From: Hydractinia symbiolongicarpus
Taxonomy: Eukaryota > Cnidaria > Hydrozoa > Anthoathecata > Hydractiniidae
Assembly (NCBI RefSeq): GCF_029227915.1
Contig: NC_079881.1
Coordinates: forward strand, 14,297,501 to 14,361,500
Direction: 5' to 3'
Length of the DNA stretch: 64,000 bases
The notes under the pieces were generated by a model. That model did not search any database. It was not told the DNA's origin and was given only the letters and a program-made list of their open reading frames with translations. The number at the start of each line of letters is the position of its first letter. Positions within the stretch are counted from its first letter, which is position 1. Both the position numbers and the translations under genes were made by a program. Shown piece by piece: positions 26,120 through 39,164 of the stretch.

Positions 26120-26585
26120 AGCTTATTTATCTATTTCAGCACTCAAAAATGCAGCAGACAGGACCTTCACATGTCCATTTCTTATATGTTATTGGAAAAA
26201 AAACAACCATAAAATTCATAAATAAAAGCCAAATAATGTTTTCAGAAAAATTAAGGCTAAAATTAGCCAGCCAGCAAAATTTCTTCTTACTTCCAGATTC
26301 ACATCCAGATAAATGAAATCCAAAAATAACATTTTTTAAAGATTAGAGGATTAAATTAATAATCCAGTCAAAATCTTCTTTCTTCATTCAAAATCTTCTT
26401 TCTTCTTTCTTCCAGCTTGCACATCAGGTAATATAACCAACCATGAACAAAATGAATCTGTCATGAAATGAGTCAAATTGATCAATTGTCAAAACCAACG
26501 GGGTGGGGGGGGGGGGGTAACATGGTAAGTACTATCTATTAACATTTCTTTATCATTAGTTATATATCTCAAAACATGTCATGTC
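26120..26585. other. Spacer with poly-G tract
   Basis: Contains a run of about 16 G broken by one T (GGGGTGGGGGG...) near 26500 and short CTTCTTTCTT repeats near 26380. Nothing else supported. It may be the 3' part of the adjacent transposase element. Confidence 0.4.
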
Positions 26586-29524
26586 TTAAAATTTTAGTCT
26601 TCTGTTATCAATGGAAAATTTATTTATAACTTCATTTATATCAACGTTTATTTCTTTATGGATGTGGAGAAGAGCTAAGCCATTTAGTCTATAGTTAGAC
26701 ATAGTACTGCGGTTATAATTTTTTAATCGTCGTAGTGCAGAAAAGGACCTTTCACATTCACATGAGGTGACTGGTAATGTGCCTAAAATTCTTAGGGCCA
26801 CAGTTATATTTTCAAAGCCAGGAAAATGAATTAATTTAAGTGTAGAGGAAACATTATCTGGTGCATCAAATTTGTACGAAGTCCAATATTCTTCCCACAA
26901 GTCCATTTCAGCTTCAATAGCTAAAGAATTAGGCATGTCTTCTTCGTAAAACTGAACAAAATTTCTGAAGTTATCCTTCCAAGATTTTTGGTGATGGTGA
27001 TGGTAAAGAAGAGAAATCATGTTGGATGGAATTACTGCAAAACCAGCATAAGCTGCTAAGGAACTAGGTTCAAATCGTTTACTAAGTTCAGTGCTTAGGT
27101 GATCTAGAATTGGAATTGTTAAGCTGCGCAGGTAGTAACTAGATATAGTATCAGCTGATACATTACTTTTATGTACCTGCCGAGAACAAACTCTAGGTCT
27201 ATTTTCTTGCACACGGACTGTAGACGCTAGGGAAACAGCCTCTTTGTACCAATTGTTGTGATAATCATTTGCAGAAGCTCTTATAGTTAAGGACATATTT
27301 TTAAGACTTTGTATAAGATGCAAGCTCGATAAAAGGTCAATAGTTTTTCCTTGTAAAATCTTTGTAACTGGCAACAATAAGTCCATTACTGACCGTGTTA
27401 CAACTAGTGAAACAATAAAATCAAAATTAGTAACAAGATGCAGAAGGGAGGTAGCTTTTGTAGAAGTATCACGGTTACATTTCTTATCAAGATTCATACT
27501 CATGTCCTCCAAAGTGTATACAATTGCAACAAATAATTCCTGAAAAATATCTAAGCCAATTATCCGTTCAATCCATCTAGTCCGACAAACATCAATTAAC
27601 TTTTTCTTTTTAGCTTCAGGACAATGTCGTAAAATATTTGCCTCTAGGAGCTGTTGCCTAACTTGAGACAGGTTGAAAAAATAGGACAATTCCTTTACTC
27701 TTTCTAGGGTATTTTTAACAGATTGGATGGAGCATGAGCCACAAACACTTAAATTTAAACGATGGCTGTGACAGTGAGTGTATATAGCCTTCCTATTTAT
27801 TCTTAAAATGTGAGCTGACAGTCCATTTATATGTCCAGAAACAGACCCTGCCCCATCATATCCTTGCCCACGACAATTTAAAATATCCAAAGATAAATCT
27901 TTGGAAACACATTTTAGCAGAACTGAGGCTAAATCTTTTCCTGCTAACCCTTCCTCACAATAAATATATCTTATAAAATCCTCCCTAATATCACAACTGC
28001 TGTCCACAAAACGTAAAACCAGAGACATTTGTTCCTTATTAGAACAATCAGCTGCCTCATCTGCAATTATGGAAAAAAACTTATTTCTTTTAACCTCGTT
28101 GACAATAGTGTCAGATATCACTGAACCACAACATGATATCAAAGCATTTTGAGACGTTTTCGAGATGTATGTAGCATTCTTACTGGCAGATTGTAAATGT
28201 TCTTTTAATACATTGTCTACTGCACGTACCCTAAAGTTTAAAAGTTCACGAAAATTTCCAGCCCCCCTTGCGAGTATTCCCCTATTTTTGGTTGTGAATC
28301 AGGACCATCTCTGTGGCCACGCAAAGCTATGCCAATTCGCCCACACAAAATAATTGTATCAATGATTGGAATCAGTTTTTGCCTGTTATCGTTAATACTT
28401 TTCTGTAAATTTTGGTCAATCAATGTGTCAATTGATGGCCTTGCCCCAGACATATTATCAATAAAAGAATTGAAGAGAAGAGAAGTATTTACATGTAAAC
28501 CCTGCTTAGACGAACAATGACGTTTAAAAGAAGGTACTGCATCTGGCCAATGTTTTTGAGGTTCAGAAAAAAGTTTGGTGACCTTATAAGATTTACTGGG
28601 AAATCTGTCTCCAAATAGGACACAAGGAAGACAAAATGCACCATCCATAGTAGGCGAATATGCCAGCCATGAAAAATCAGAAAGCCATTTATACTGAAAT
28701 TTCCCGTTACTGACAGGGAAATTGTAAGTGTTATCTGGAATGAATAAATTTGTAATAAGTTTACGAATATCACTTTCCTTTAATTTAGCAACTTTTTTTC
28801 GAAAAGATCCAACATCATTTTCACAAACATAAACCATTTCAGGTTCTGTACTATCAACAGTGGAACAATTTTTGGAAATTGTGCTAATACTGGAAGTTAT
28901 AGCAGGTGATTCATATGTTTTAACTATAGGTTTTGTTAAGAAATTAAGTTTTGTCTGTAATTTACCACCTACACACATATTACCGTCAGTAAATACTTTT
29001 TTAGGAAAACATAATTTAAGTGATTGATCAGTCTTTCGTTTTAAAGAAGAATGAACGAGAGGCACGAAATGGTTGGACTGAAATTTTGAAGATAACATAA
29101 GGCCTTCATAACAAAACATTATGTGTAGATCAGCCTTCATTGAAACATGCTTACGGGGAATTATTTTTTGGTTCATACAAACCTTAAACTTTTCCTCTCC
29201 AATATCAGGGTAATATGAGAATATAATTCTCCCTGTAACTGAGGACAAAGCTAAAAGACAAAGGAAACTTGACCAGTTTTTGTCATTTAAATTTAAGACA
29301 GCTTCCTCTTTTATAAGCTCTTCCCCCTCTTTATTGCTGTCACAAGCAACATGGGAAACACAGAAAAATAGAATATTTTTCAGAGAACTGAAAGAACCTC
29401 TCTGCTCTTGAAAGATGGAAGAAAATAGAGGATGATTGGAATAAAAATTTGGGAAGAGAAAAAGTTCCAACGATACCAGAAGTCGTAGCAAGTCCACCAA
29501 CATATCGTTACTTCCCAAACACAA
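26586..29524 (-). pseudogene. DUF4371/hAT-type transposase (ZMYM/THAP0-like), one frameshift
   Basis: Two minus ORFs (28238-29524, then 26586-28142) join into one protein of about 970 codons if a one-base slip in the C-run near 28262 is allowed. The N-terminal part has WLAYSPTMDGAFCLPCVLFG (TTF-type zinc finger region) and SKQGLHVN. The C-terminal part has the DUF4371 region (SIIADEAADCSNKEQMSLVLRFVD, GQGYDGAGSVSG, HCHSHRLNLSV) and the hAT dimerisation end (LPVTSCECERSFSALRRLKNYNRSTM). Genes of this type are transposases or domesticated repressors. The frameshift argues for a dead transposon. Whether introns are present was not tested. Confidence 0.85.
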
Positions 29525-29529
29525 GGATG

Positions 29530-30180
29530 CTGAACTGTATAAACAATTTCCAGAAGCTTCAGATCTACAAAAGTGAACATAAAAAAATTGTTCACTTCAC
29601 TCTACTGCAAATCTACAACAAGAATAACAGCTGGCTCTATTATTGTCATTAAATAGTCTCGATGACCCAAATAGAAACTTTTTGTTTATTGTAGTGAACC
29701 CCCTTTTGTTTATTGTTTAAAAGCTTAATTGCGCTTTGTCACCACAATACAATTAATTTATTTTTAAACATTCCTTAGGGATTATCAACAAAAGTAAAAA
29801 TAGATAGTTACCTCAAAGCGACGAATGCTTTCTCTTTTGCATACCCAGGAATAAAATGTTCAACACTGAAATTTCTGCTTAACAACTTTTCTCAATCTTT
29901 CTCCAATGATCTAATGTTCCAAAATCAGGAAACTCTGTTATTTTATCTTTCAATATCTTATAAAGACTTTTACATTCGCAAATATCATTGCTTTTTACAG
30001 CAAGCACAACCCGATCCCGCAAGCTCCCATCAGAAGACATGTTGGATCAGAAAGAACTTCAGAATTGCAGTTGGCCGAAGCTGGCCGAACCCATTAAACA
30101 GACCGGCTACCGCGAGGCAATAACAATAGGAAGAGTAAATTATTCCTACGCACCCATCCCCTAATATCAATCTTTCTTTC
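29530..30180. other. Spacer, nothing firm
   Basis: AT-rich. No supported gene or repeat seen. Confidence 0.3.
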
Positions 30181-30201
30181 ACCGTAAATTTCGACTAAAG
30201 A

Positions 30202-30365
30202 GAGTCCAAAAGTCCACACTTCGGCGAGATTCTTTTTACGTCACAAATTCTTTTGTTTTAACCAGAGTCCAAAAGTCCACACCTCGGCGAGATTTTTCTC
30301 GACGTCATAATTCTTTTGTGTTTCTTTTGTTTAAGAGAGTCCAAAAGTCCACACCTCGGCAGCCG
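30202..30365 (+). repeat. Three-unit tandem repeat GAGTCCAAAAGTCCACAC
   Basis: The 18-bp word starts at 30202, 30265 and 30337, followed each time by (T/C)TCGGC and twice by GAGAT. Periods are 63 and 72 bp. It lies immediately outside the left palindrome cluster. Confidence 0.8.
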
Positions 30366-30429
30366 CCGAAGTCGACTGTTTTTACGGCAGAAAACAAAGG
30401 AATCGAGAGAAACAAATATGGCAAGCCAA

Positions 30430-30600
30430 ATTCACAAGTATTCGATATGCCTAGTATATCAATCGAAAAACTAGGTTTAACGGTAAGAAAAACTAGGTTT
30501 TTCGTTCCCGTGATCGAGATACTAGGTTTTTCGATTCGATAAACCTGGTATCTCAAAGTAAATTTTGTAAAAACTTGGTATTTCGGTCGAGATTCAAGGT
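30430..30600 (+). repeat. Left palindrome cluster (CTAGGTTT family)
   Basis: A run of short imperfect palindromes of about 19 bp with CGAT/TCG ends and an ACTAGGTTT or ACCTGGT core. The lead-in TTCACAAGTATTCGATATG matches, with few differences, the inverted cluster at 44.58 kb. Confidence 0.65.
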
Positions 30601-30619
30601 TTCTAAAAAATACACCAGT

Positions 30620-31175
30620 GGATGGATAATAATCCAGTGTAGTGATGCATATCTATTTCGACTAAGTTAGGTTCCGCAAAAAACACCATTGACATCTTGT
30701 TCAATGCAGCGATGACTTTTTGCTAAAAAAAACCCTGCAAAAGCAGGTTTTGTTTATACTTTCATTTACCACTACGAGACAGTGATATTGAAGCTAGGAG
30801 AGAGAGAGAGGATCCTAGCTAAAGACAGGCAGTGTAAGATAACTATTGGTAGTATTATGTTTCCGTTCTAAGAAACAGCCATAGGGTATGCCCCAACTTA
30901 ATTTTGCTTAAAGCAAACTTATGTTGGGGCTAGCTAGCACACTAATGATGACGAAGTAAAAAAAAAAGTGATCTTACCCCAGTAAGTGATCTTTTACTAC
31001 TTAATAACAGTTACCTAGTTACCTACATCAAATTATATGGCTAGGCACCAAAAACATCTCTGCTGTTACTCATCATTTTGTTGTTCTCAGAATCCGTTTT
31101 AGATAAATAGATGTGCATATTTTACATGGCTAGCCTCACAAATATCGAGGGATATACCCTGTCTATTATTTCCAG
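30620..31175. other. Spacer with a small foldback
   Basis: A short inverted repeat (GCCCCAAC...GTTGGGGC, about 30891-30930) and a GA-rich run near 30800 are present. No gene. Confidence 0.45.
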
Positions 31176-31179
31176 GAGG

Positions 31180-31449
31180 GGCCATGGCGTAGATGGAGAG
31201 TCCTAGAGTATTTAATGCTCATTTTGAGCTACGCAGACCCAATTAGAGCCCGCGCTCTACTAGACAACTCCCGGCAACATCCAACGGCCCACACAGTGTG
31301 CCATCTTCCCAATTTCCCTCACATGGCTTGGGTTAACCCGGGGCTATGGTAACATTCACTCGCCCATGTTGAATCGCCGTCAAGAGGAATCGAACCCCGG
31401 TCTCCCGCACAGAGTACGAAAGCTATAACCACTAATCTACGGCGCCACA
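31180..31449 (-). repeat. tRNA-derived SINE
   Basis: On the minus strand the head (31449 downwards) reads GGCGCCGTAGATTAGTGGTT (box A) and later GGGGTTCGATTCCTC (box B), with a foldable but imperfect anticodon arm. A body of about 200 bp follows (TTACCATAGCCCCGGGTTAA and so on). The tRNA-like head plus unrelated body defines a SINE. The family is unknown. Confidence 0.65.
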
Positions 31450-34400
31450 TTACTACTGGAAATCAATAAAAAAAAGAGCTTGGTGAGCTTTAAGACAGGC
31501 ATGTTTAGAAGTTCATTTAAGGACAGGCATTTTGGCATTTTTTAGACATATTTAATCGCACAATCAGTTTATGACACCTTATTAACTGATAACTATTTTT
31601 AACTGGTTAATAGACCTTTTTGAATGTTTACATTTTTCTGTGGGTAAGCCATTTTGGCTCTAACAACCGCATGGCAGGTAAAAAGATGTGGAAGCTTGCT
31701 TAAGAAATGTCCTATCAGACCATTTCTTTTTATGGAAACATTGTTGAGGCTTTAAACTATTATTGTAGATTGCTCTACATTCTGCTTGATATACCTATAT
31801 ATTCATTTAAAGTCTTAACAATACCTTTGTCCAAAGGAATAGACTGAACAAGACTTCCTTTCACCTAGCATGTACATCTTTTTGCCTACCAGGCAATTTC
31901 TAAAGCCAGAAGGCTTACTGTGAAAAATGTAAACATTCAAAAAAATCTCTCTCTATATATATATATATATATATACAAGTGCTTATTGGCTAAAAAGCCT
32001 TAACGACAGGCTTTACATATATATACTGCACCATATAACTTTTAATTTTGTAGCAGCAATAATGATAGCTATATGTAAACAAGTAACACTGCCGGGAAAT
32101 CAAAAAACAAAACAATAAAAAAAGATAAACCGCAGTGTGTTTTTTTATCTATATTTTATGGTAAGCAGTTAATAAGCCATTCTTATTACCTGGAAAGTCT
32201 GTGGAGAGTTCTCTGGAATTTAAACTTGCACAAAAATTTCATGAATCAGGATCTTTCCTGCTAGAGTATTAGATTACCAAAGTAATTGAGAAAAATTGGC
32301 TAACTCTGAAACACTTTTTAAATTCTGGAAAACCTTGTTAGAAACTTTCCATATTTTGTCTCAGTGAGGACCCTAGCATACTATAAACAAGTATTTTTTT
32401 TTAGATATTTTGGGAGTTGTCGTATTGTATGAACTAAAAAGAGCAATGCATGTCATTATCATATGGAGTAGATACAAATGACTAAAGGAGTTATTTTTAA
32501 ATCAATATGAAAAATACATGTTACTGTGTAAGAAAATACTGTACTTGAAAAATTTGTATTTTCATAACCTTGTTATAATTTTATTATATTCCATTTATTT
32601 AAAATTTAACATTTGTTTTTTGTTATCCTTGGGCTATGTCATTTTTTACTATTTGTCCACTTTTTACTATTTGTCCATTTATCCTATTTATTAATTTTTA
32701 TTTGTGCTATATAAAATTTTGAATGCAATAAACATACACCAGGGGTACAATCAATAACAATTTTTTTATAATAAAAGCTTATTTATACCAATATTATTTC
32801 CAAGTCGGTGTGATGAAACTCGATGGACAAAAAAATTACTATTTTTGTGTACAAGTTGTTGGCTTTAGCATAAAGTTCTGCTGGGGAAATATACAATTTT
32901 TTTTAAAAAAAGTTTAGCTTCTGCTTGTATTGTATTCTGCAAATCTTGGAACGCTGATCAAATTAATGTATGGCATATATAAAAACGTTCGTTAGTAGTG
33001 CAGAAATTACGCCCAAAACGTTTTGCACGAAAATTAATACACTCGAAAATATTTCAATTTACTATATGGTATCCGCAATCTTAGAGGATATCAAGCTACA
33101 ACCCTGGACACAATATTTGTGGAAATGGCCGTTTTTTGGCTGTTTCTCAAAATGGCTAAACAGCATTACTTCACCAGTACTATGCAGCTGGTAAGTTGTA
33201 AACGTTTTACTTTGACAAGGGTGTGGAGCCAAGTAACGAACGTCGAAAATGCGCTAGCTGCACTTTTTGCAATGTCTGTCTTATGACATAACTCATTCCA
33301 CGTCCAGAAAGGCCCATAATATCGGGAAATTAGGGCGTGCCGACGGCAGCAAAAATTAGCACCGTTTAAGAGTTTGACAAGGACTCTTTACAAATTTAGA
33401 GTGCCTGTTATTTACATAGAAACGGCTTTCTCAATTGCTTGTAATTACGAACTTCGAAATTTCGTCCTTCTTTCCAATAATTTATGTCTGGGGTTGTAGG
33501 ATATAATACTTTAAGGAAAGAGACTTTCGCGCAAAAAAAAATTCGCAGTACCAAAATCACCGCAAAATTTCAGGTTTGCGTTTAGGTTTTTTTAGAATTT
33601 TTTTTTGGAATAAACTTTTGCTTATATGAGGGTTTCGTATATATATTTAGGTTAAAAAAACGATCGAAAAACAGAAAATAATGATGACATCGCAATTTTA
33701 GAATGACGCTATTACGTATATTATTGACGTGTATAAGTCAGTGTTTTTTTTTTTACTTTGCCAAATGTTCAGTTTGAGGACTTTTTTTTCGAGACCAAAT
33801 TTGACGGTAATTTAATTAGGCAGCTCACTCAGTATGTAGAGTTTCAGAGGCAAAAAGGATTAAAAATTCCATTTTCTTTTACCCGGAGCTAAACGTATAT
33901 ATACAGTGATACGTTTTTATTCCTTCTGAAAATATATTTAATATCTCGCAAATTTCTGACTTCCATTTTATGGAATTTCTATTCTTTAAATGCTCTTTCT
34001 TCCGATATCATAGATTTTAATTGGTGTAATATATGTTCTCAGAATAGTATAAGCTACTAATTCAGTCTATGCTACCGTAAATCTTCTAATATTCAGTAGA
34101 AAAATAATTTTCAAATACATCGAAAGTTTCCGCTGGAATAAATCTTCCAAAAGTGCTCTTCGACTTGGTTTTCGAGAATTCAGGTATCTAAGATGATTTC
34201 TGAGTGGTTTTAAACAAGTTTAGCAATTACGTGCTTTAGTTATTAGCTAAATTAAAGAACTAATGTTTTTGGAATATTCATTCCGAACGGACTCCTCAAA
34301 ATTACGGGAAAATTTCGAGGGTCTTAAAAGACGGCACCTCCCAAAATTTTATTCGGTAAATCCTATTTGTTTTGATTTTATTCCAAAAAAGCTGATTTTC

Positions 34401-34625
34401 AAAATGTTGAACCTGAACATTTGGCAAAGTAAAAAAAAAACACTGACATAAAAAAAAGAGAACAAAAATTGTCTAGGTAACTTTAACGTTTTTAAAAATT
34501 TAAATATTTCGCGGAAATAAACTTTCGCGCTTTGATCAACTTTATAGCGTGTTTTGACGGAAGAAACTTTCGCGGAAAACAAGGCTAAATTACTGCGAAT
34601 GTTTTATACTGTGAACGTTTCTTCC
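31450..34625. other. Long AT-rich spacer
   Basis: A TA microsatellite (about 31948-31974) and scattered A/T runs. Near 34620-34690 repeat words begin. No supported coding region. The short ORFs present have no protein-like composition. Confidence 0.4.
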
Positions 34626-34629
34626 CTTA

Positions 34630-34970
34630 AAGTAGTCATTTGTCTTGTGCTGGATGGTTGGCTATATACCATCAAACAAGTAGCTTTGTTTTAAAAGAAG
34701 TACCCAACATGTTATTCGATCATGCACCGCTGTTGAAAAACGGGTCTTGAATATGTCTAAACTCGTCGCTAGTCAGTAATAGTTGCTATTGTTTTGTCAA
34801 GACATTTGGCAGACTAACTTTCCTATTGGGTTTGTGCTTTTCCCAATCTTAAGCGTAATGAAATTACTACAGTACTACAGTATAAGTTGTCTGTAAGAAG
34901 TCATTTGTCTTGTGTTGAATGTCAAGGTTGGCTATATACCATCAGACAAATCGCTACTTTTTAAAAGAAT
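34630..34970 (+). repeat. 270-bp spaced pair of GGTTGGCTATATACCATCA repeats
   Basis: AGTCATTTGTCTTGTG followed by GGTTGGCTATATACCATCA occurs at about 34632-34675 and 34897-34945. The core word starts at 34656 and 34926. The same core recurs at 38389 and 38623. Confidence 0.7.
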
Positions 34971-35930
34971 ATTTAAAAGAATTGTTAATATAATCAAGGC
35001 TCGCGTGTGAAGTGACTTTATGCTACCGAACAAAAACACCCAGCCTCGATGATGTTTTGAGTCGCTAGTATTTGAAGTGGCAGAGTTAATTGCTCTTATG
35101 ATATTAAAAGCGATATCTCTATAACATTAACCAACGAAACATAAACGTAATATAAAAACAAAAAGCTAAGATAGGCATTAAAATCACACTGTTTGTTTTT
35201 ATCCACAGCCGTAAAAAGTACTTTAATCAATTTCTCGTTTTGTTAAAGTTTGCATTTTCCCTATACTTTTGCATGGATTTCACAGACAGATTTCAAAACT
35301 TACAGTGCAAAATATGCTAACTACCTCAAATTTGTACATAAAGTTCTGTTCACATTTTTCAAATAAAATGTATGCTCACTTTATCGGAGGTAATATCAAC
35401 CTCAAAAATATGTTGTGGTTATTTGTAAAAAAATCAAAAAACCGATTTCTAATTTAGATATCAATGATGAAGGTCTCAGTTGAACTTAATGGTGAACCAA
35501 ATTCTTACTGGAGTAACGATTTGTCTAATGAATGGATGGCCGAGCGGTCTACCGCAGGGTTTTTACATCACAAAACTAAATGATGCGTATCTTACCAAAA
35601 ACTAACTTTATATTTTCAAAACTTAAAGTTCACACTCTTAAATAATAAAGACCTACTTGAAAATGCCCATACAAGTGGACAGTAACCTGTTTCAGATGCC
35701 ACGAAAAATTTCCAATTATCTGGCGTTTCTTCCAAGTGCTGGGCCCTCCTGCATAAGGTATTGACATGGTTACGAAATATGAGACCGATGTATAAGTTAA
35801 GAAGGTTCTAATATCAAAAGGGGACTGCTCAAAAATTTGGTAAGCAATCATCACGTGCCTGTTTATCGTTCAAATTTTCCAATTTAGACAAGATTTGATT
35901 TATAATACAAATCAATTGGCCCAGTGCCCT
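34971..35930. other. AT-rich spacer
   Basis: No supported gene or RNA. Confidence 0.35.
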
Positions 35931-35934
35931 TTAG

Positions 35935-36180
35935 AAATTAGGATAAGTTCACCAAACAACACATTTTCATACCAGAGATGTACGCAACTATATTTTTATC
36001 ATCACCTGGTACCCCGTCCATAAGCAGTTCCACGTGATGGTAAAGATACGGTTGCGTGCATCTCTGGTATGAAAAATGTGTTTTTTGGTGGTATATAGCT
36101 AACTTAGACGTTTGATGAGTGAACCTTCCATAATTCTAAATGGTGCTAAGCCAATTCGTTTTTATTAGTTTCGACCCGTG
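35935..36180. repeat. Foldback element related to the GGCTATATACCACC family
   Basis: Inverted arms TTCATACCAGAGATGTACGCAAC (about 35967) and GTTGCGTGCATCTCTGGTATGAA (about 36049) flank a short centre. The outer parts (CAATTGGCCCAGTGCCCTT / GGTGCTAAGCCAATTCG) also mirror each other. It shares words with the 38.4-38.8 kb tandem repeats. Confidence 0.65.
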
Positions 36181-36425
36181 TATAGATTTTATAATTTGAG
36201 TCGTAAACTATTATACCTATTAGCGGTTAGTTAAGGTGATCTGCCTATCGACGGAGATCACAGGTTGAAAAATAGTTCCAATTAAAATTATGATAAATAT
36301 ATATATATACGCATTGAAAAAATATTATAAAATTTTAGACTAAGAAGAGACAATGGCACATGGTGATTAGAGAACGCTGGTAGAGGCTGAAGAAGGCTAA
36401 AAACACAATAAAGGAAGAGAAATCA
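36181..36425. other. Short AT-rich spacer
   Basis: Nothing supported. Confidence 0.3.
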
Positions 36426-36429
36426 AACG

Positions 36430-37150
36430 TGCGTAGTAATAGTAGAAGACAAAAGGTGTATTTGTGTTTATATTTACTTGTGTTCTGGTAGGACAAAAAG
36501 ACTTTCAGATGCGATTTAAATTTGATGAAAATGTGTTACGTTCGATTGAATTAGCATTATAAATAATTTCGCAATCGTTGCTCAATTCAAGATGACGATA
36601 CGAACTCATTTTATTCGTTAAAAAAACATTAATTTCGTCTTCTCATCGTTGAAAAGACGATTCTGTTTGGGTGACCAACCAGATAAACGTCCTCAAGTGA
36701 TTTGGCACATGTTTTCAAAATTTTCACTTTGGGATTTAGGTTGAATATAGTGTCGTCAGCAGATTGTGTTGTATTTAAAGAAATATTCTGAGCATAGATC
36801 CATAACGTACAAGTTAAATAGAATTGGACCTAAAATGCTACCTTGAGGAACTCCAAAATACATAGGTTGCGAGTTTAATGTTATATCATATCTTAAACAA
36901 ACTGTTTTCTTTCAGAAAGATAGTCATGAATTATCAATAAGTTTTTTTTTGTGAAATTCATTTGATATAATTTGAGAAGTAAAGATTCATAATGTGCAAT
37001 ATCAAATGCTTTCAAGTAGTCAATTAAAACAACCAGGGTTACCTTTATTCATAGCTTTGCGTTGTTGTCGAGTTTCTCTCACTGTAACCTGGTTGTGTTC
37101 CATTAACTAAAGACTTTTTATCTATATAGTCACAAAGCTGTTCAATATGA
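36430..37150 (-). pseudogene. Non-LTR retrotransposon reverse transcriptase fragment
   Basis: The minus strand encodes, in broken frames, KAFD (about 37018), LLIIHDYLSERKQFV, GVPQGSILGPILFNLYVMD (about 36800-36857) and SADDTIFNLN (about 36740-36770): the RT fingers-palm with the catalytic DD. Several stops and shifts are present. The 5' endonuclease is absent. It is a dead LINE fragment. Confidence 0.75.
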
Positions 37151-37317
37151 CACGTTCGTATAACTTTGACGGTAACGCGGAAATTGGTCTTTTCAATTTT
37201 TGGAACAGAAAAGATTGTTTTATCAATACGTGTGGATTATATGTACAAGTGGTGATGTGACAAAATCGCCAACTGGTGTTAGATATTTGACTGGAATGCT
37301 ATCCCAGCCGGCACAAA

Positions 37318-37632
37318 GAGCTCTAAAAGACGTCTTTCAGACATCTTTCGCATTTCTAAAAGACGTCTTTTTTAGCGCTGATTTGTCCGTTTATAATGTA
37401 TCTTTTTTAAGCGTCTAAAAAGATGCATTTCAAAAGACCTCTTTTAGACATCTCTTAAACGTCTTTCCAAAAATATCTATTAAGAAATTCTTTTCCGACG
37501 CGTCTTTTTAAAGACATCTTTTAGACCTTTTACAGATGTAGAAGCGACTAAAATGCATCTTTAATGCAACTTTTTAAATGCATCTTTAGAAAGACATCTT
37601 TTATCTATCTATAAGACGTCTTCCTTGGTTTT
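37318..37632. repeat. Array of AAAGACGTCTTT-like palindromes
   Basis: At least a dozen variants of AAAGAC(G/A)TCTTT occur in 315 bp on both strands (AAAAGACGTCTTTCAGACAT, TTTTTAAAGACATCTTTTAG, ATAAGACGTCTTCC and others). Spacing is irregular. No coding. Confidence 0.75.
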
Positions 37633-37639
37633 TATTGTT

Positions 37640-38340
37640 TTTATTGTTTTGTGTTTTTTTATTTAACTTTTTAGAAAAAATAAGCATTTTTAATATTTAA
37701 GACATTTACGTTAACGTTGAAACGTACATTTTTAATAAATTGCAGAAATAACGATATCAAAGACGACAAATATTTTGCGATAAAAATATTCTGAACTTTT
37801 TATATCAAACTCGTATTGACACTTTAAACAATAAATATATTTTACAATTACAGTAAGCAAATATAATCGGAAATAAATAAATAAAATAATATTAACAATA
37901 AACACTATACAATTAAATCATTCATATTCATATTTACAAATTGTAATTATTAAAATATTCTGTGTTACGAATTCTACCTATGAACTTATTCATGCGTAGA
38001 GATGTACACTAATTTCTACGTCAGTTTTTAAATAAAGCATGCCATTTAAGCATAAATTGGAACTCTAGTCGAAGAAATCTTAAGCATATTGAGCTTAGGC
38101 CATAGGAAAGAATCACCTTAAAAATTCTGTGAAAATTGCTAGTAGTTGAAATTTGTCGTAACGCTTGCAAGCCCGAAATAAACAAAATAAATATTTAATA
38201 TGAAAACAAGTAGAACAATCATTCTTGAAGTTAGTGATAATTTTTAACTTTATTTTAATTATCAGTGTGTCGTATTTTTAATGAGTATTCGTTATTATTG
38301 ATATGTAAGTTATTTATAAATTTGCTATTAATGGTCTTAG
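37640..38340. other. Very AT-rich spacer
   Basis: No supported gene. Confidence 0.4.
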
Positions 38341-38377
38341 TGTTCACTTGCTAAAGTACAGAAGTACTGGTTCATAC

Positions 38378-38865
38378 TATAGTGTCTCGGTTGGCTATAT
38401 ACCACCACACAACATGTTGTACCTAGCAGAAATGCACGCAACTATATTTTTACCATTGCGTGGAACTGCTTATCGACGGGCGTCACACTTACTATGCGTT
38501 GATAAGTACAATAGTTTACGATTCAATTTATCAACTCTAAACACGGGTCGAAATTAATAAGAATCAATTGGCTTAGTGCCCTTCAGAATTTTGGAAGGTG
38601 CACTCATCAAACTAAGTGTGTCGGTTGGCTATATACCACCACACAACATGTTGTACCTAGCAGAAATGCACGCAACTATATTTTTACCACCGCTAGGAAC
38701 TGTTTATCGACGGGGACTACACTTACTATGCGCTAATAAGTATAATAGTTTACGATTCAATTTATCGATTCTATCCACGGATTGAAACTAATTAAAATTA
38801 ATTGGCTCTGTGCCCTTCAGAGTTTTGAAAGTTGCACTCATCAAACTAGGCTGCTGAAAATCTTC
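38378..38865 (+). repeat. Two-unit 234-bp tandem repeat
   Basis: GGTTGGCTATATACCACCAC, ATGTTGTACCTAGCAGAAAT and GCCCTTCAGA recur with a 234-bp period (core at 38389 and 38623). A third, diverged start is near 38893. The units share the foldback motif seen at 35.9-36.2 kb. Confidence 0.8.
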
Positions 38866-39164
38866 GTACGATATCGAGTTGATTGTGTCAGATGGCTACA
38901 TACCACCAAGCAACAGGAACCTTTTTGGTAGCTATTCCATGTGTCTTTTTTAAATGGGTGTCCAAACGGTCGAGATAACTAGAATAAAAAATGCAAATGT
39001 TGCCTCAGATAATTAATTTTTCATTGTTTTAAAACATAACCGGATTGTTTCTTGTGGAGACGATGTAATTTTATCAGTTTATGGAAAGCTCTATTATGAA
39101 CTGTTTTCCTGTCAGCTTTGAATCTTGATTTTACTATATCACAAGGGTTACGAAGAACGACAGG

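Noticed and set aside
31380-31449. Functional tRNA gene on the minus strand
   Set aside because: Box A and box B are good but the anticodon loop lacks the expected pattern and a SINE body follows.
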